From Gilvimarinus algae (GTDB taxonomy: Bacteria > Pseudomonadota > Gammaproteobacteria > Pseudomonadales > Cellvibrionaceae), in the NCBI RefSeq assembly GCF_030518215.1, contig NZ_JAULRT010000032.1:186001-250000 (forward strand): 64,000 bases of DNA, written 5' to 3'. The notes beneath the pieces were generated by a model, which did no database searches, was not told where the DNA came from, and saw only the letters and a program-made list of their open reading frames with translations. Shown here piece by piece: positions 63,448 through 64,000 of this stretch. Each line of letters begins with the position of its first letter. Positions within the stretch are counted from its first letter, which is position 1. Position numbers and translations under genes: made by a program.

Positions 63448-64000
63448 CAGAGAATATAGCGGCTCAGATCTTCGTTTTTAGCTAATTCACCGAGGTGGTT
63501 GTCGACATAGCCGGCGTCGATCACAAACCGCTCGCCATCGCTGCCAGCGTCAAAGGAAATTTCTTCCAGTAAGCGTTCAAGCAGGGTGTGCAGGCGTCGT
63601 GCACCAATGTTTTCGGTGCGCTCGTTCACATCAAAAGCGGTTTCGGCGATGCGACGAATTCCGTCTTTGGTGAACTCGATGTCGACGCCTTCGGTTTTTA
63701 ACAGCGCTTGCTGCTGCTCGGTGAGCGATGCCGAGGGCTCGGTGAGAATCCGCTCAAAGTCGTCCGGTGTCAGAGCGCTCAGCTCCACCCGAATGGGCAG
63801 CCGGCCCTGCAGCTCTGGAATCAGATCCGAAGGCTTGGATAAGTGAAAGGCTCCGGATGAAATAAACAGGATATGATCGGTTTTGACCATGCCGTGTTTG
63901 GTGCTGACGGTACAGCCCTCAATAAGCGGCAGGAGGTCCCGCTGCACGCCTTCGCGGGAGACATCGGCGCCGCTGGTTTCGCCGCGCTTGGCGACTTTAT
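63447..64000 (-). CDS. hslU: ATP-dependent protease ATPase subunit HslU (5' part beyond window)
   Basis: The C-terminal ~184 residues of HslU are present. They include [48 protein letters not shown] (Walker B/sensor region) and [22 protein letters not shown]. The C-terminus is EDLSRYIL, the tail that inserts into HslV. The AAA+ unfoldase works with HslV protease. The start lies right of position 64000. The DUF971 gene is coupled to it by TGATG. Confidence 0.97.
   Translation of the reverse strand, partial: KVAKRGETSGADVSREGVQRDLLPLIEGCTVSTKHGMVKTDHILFISSGAFHLSKPSDLIPELQGRLPIRVELSALTPDDFERILTEPSASLTEQQQALLKTEGVDIEFTKDGIRRIAETAFDVNERTENIGARRLHTLLERLLEEISFDAGSDGERFVIDAGYVDNHLGELAKNEDLSRYIL

Overview
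The window reads as chromosomal DNA of a GC-rich, Gram-negative marine gammaproteobacterium. My best guess is the Cellvibrionales (Gilvimarinus, Marinimicrobium or Saccharophagus-like). The pointers are the DUF3450/ExbB/ExbB/ExbD/TonB/TPR operon, the glnE-ilvE-waaF order, a secreted GH5 glycanase, a Ser-rich linker in a lipoprotein, FHS-type sugar uptake and ectoine catabolism. The lineage is inferred from gene content, not from a search. I saw no tRNA, rRNA, CRISPR array, transposase or phage gene.

Layout. Positions 1-10902 (minus strand) hold a four-gene cluster: a GAF-HlyD membrane-fusion protein, a PqqD-like/M50-metalloprotease/HlyD fusion, a small periplasmic adaptor, and a giant surface protein. 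The giant protein has a LEPR-type N-terminus, a DUF4347 domain and at least eleven Ig/cadherin-like repeats. Its 3' end lies beyond the left edge. This cluster is the best candidate here for a poorly described system: dedicated export or maturation of a giant repeat protein. Positions 11216-18593 hold an FHS sugar transporter with a LacI-type operator, a NodB-type deacetylase, an AraC/GyrI-like regulator, a repeat-bearing lipoprotein, a TSUP permease and an EAL phosphodiesterase.

Positions 18894-24007 are a complete ectoine-to-aspartate operon (M20 deacetylase, transaminase, ectoine hydrolase, semialdehyde dehydrogenase), followed by a dCache-GGDEF diguanylate cyclase. Next come a GH5 mannanase-like enzyme, a small lipoprotein, rlmI overlapping an imelysin-like gene tail to tail, and a HAD phosphatase. 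Positions 30757-35937 are rppH, ptsP, lgt, thyA and folA.

Positions 36213-41357 are a TonB energy-transduction operon with a structured leader, closed by a strong bidirectional terminator. Positions 41464-50803 hold ilvD, argE-argA, an unknown exported protein, a Pit phosphate transporter with its DUF47 partner, and an orphan GspE-type ATPase. Positions 50820-62328 hold glnE, ilvE and an LPS core/lipid A block (waaF, O-antigen-ligase-like gene, GT2, msbA, hldE, GT9). The right edge has a multi-pass membrane protein, a DUF971 protein and the 3' part of hslU.

Most genes are conserved housekeeping. The accessory material is concentrated in 1-30 kb and concerns surface proteins, carbohydrate use, c-di-GMP signalling and osmolyte catabolism.
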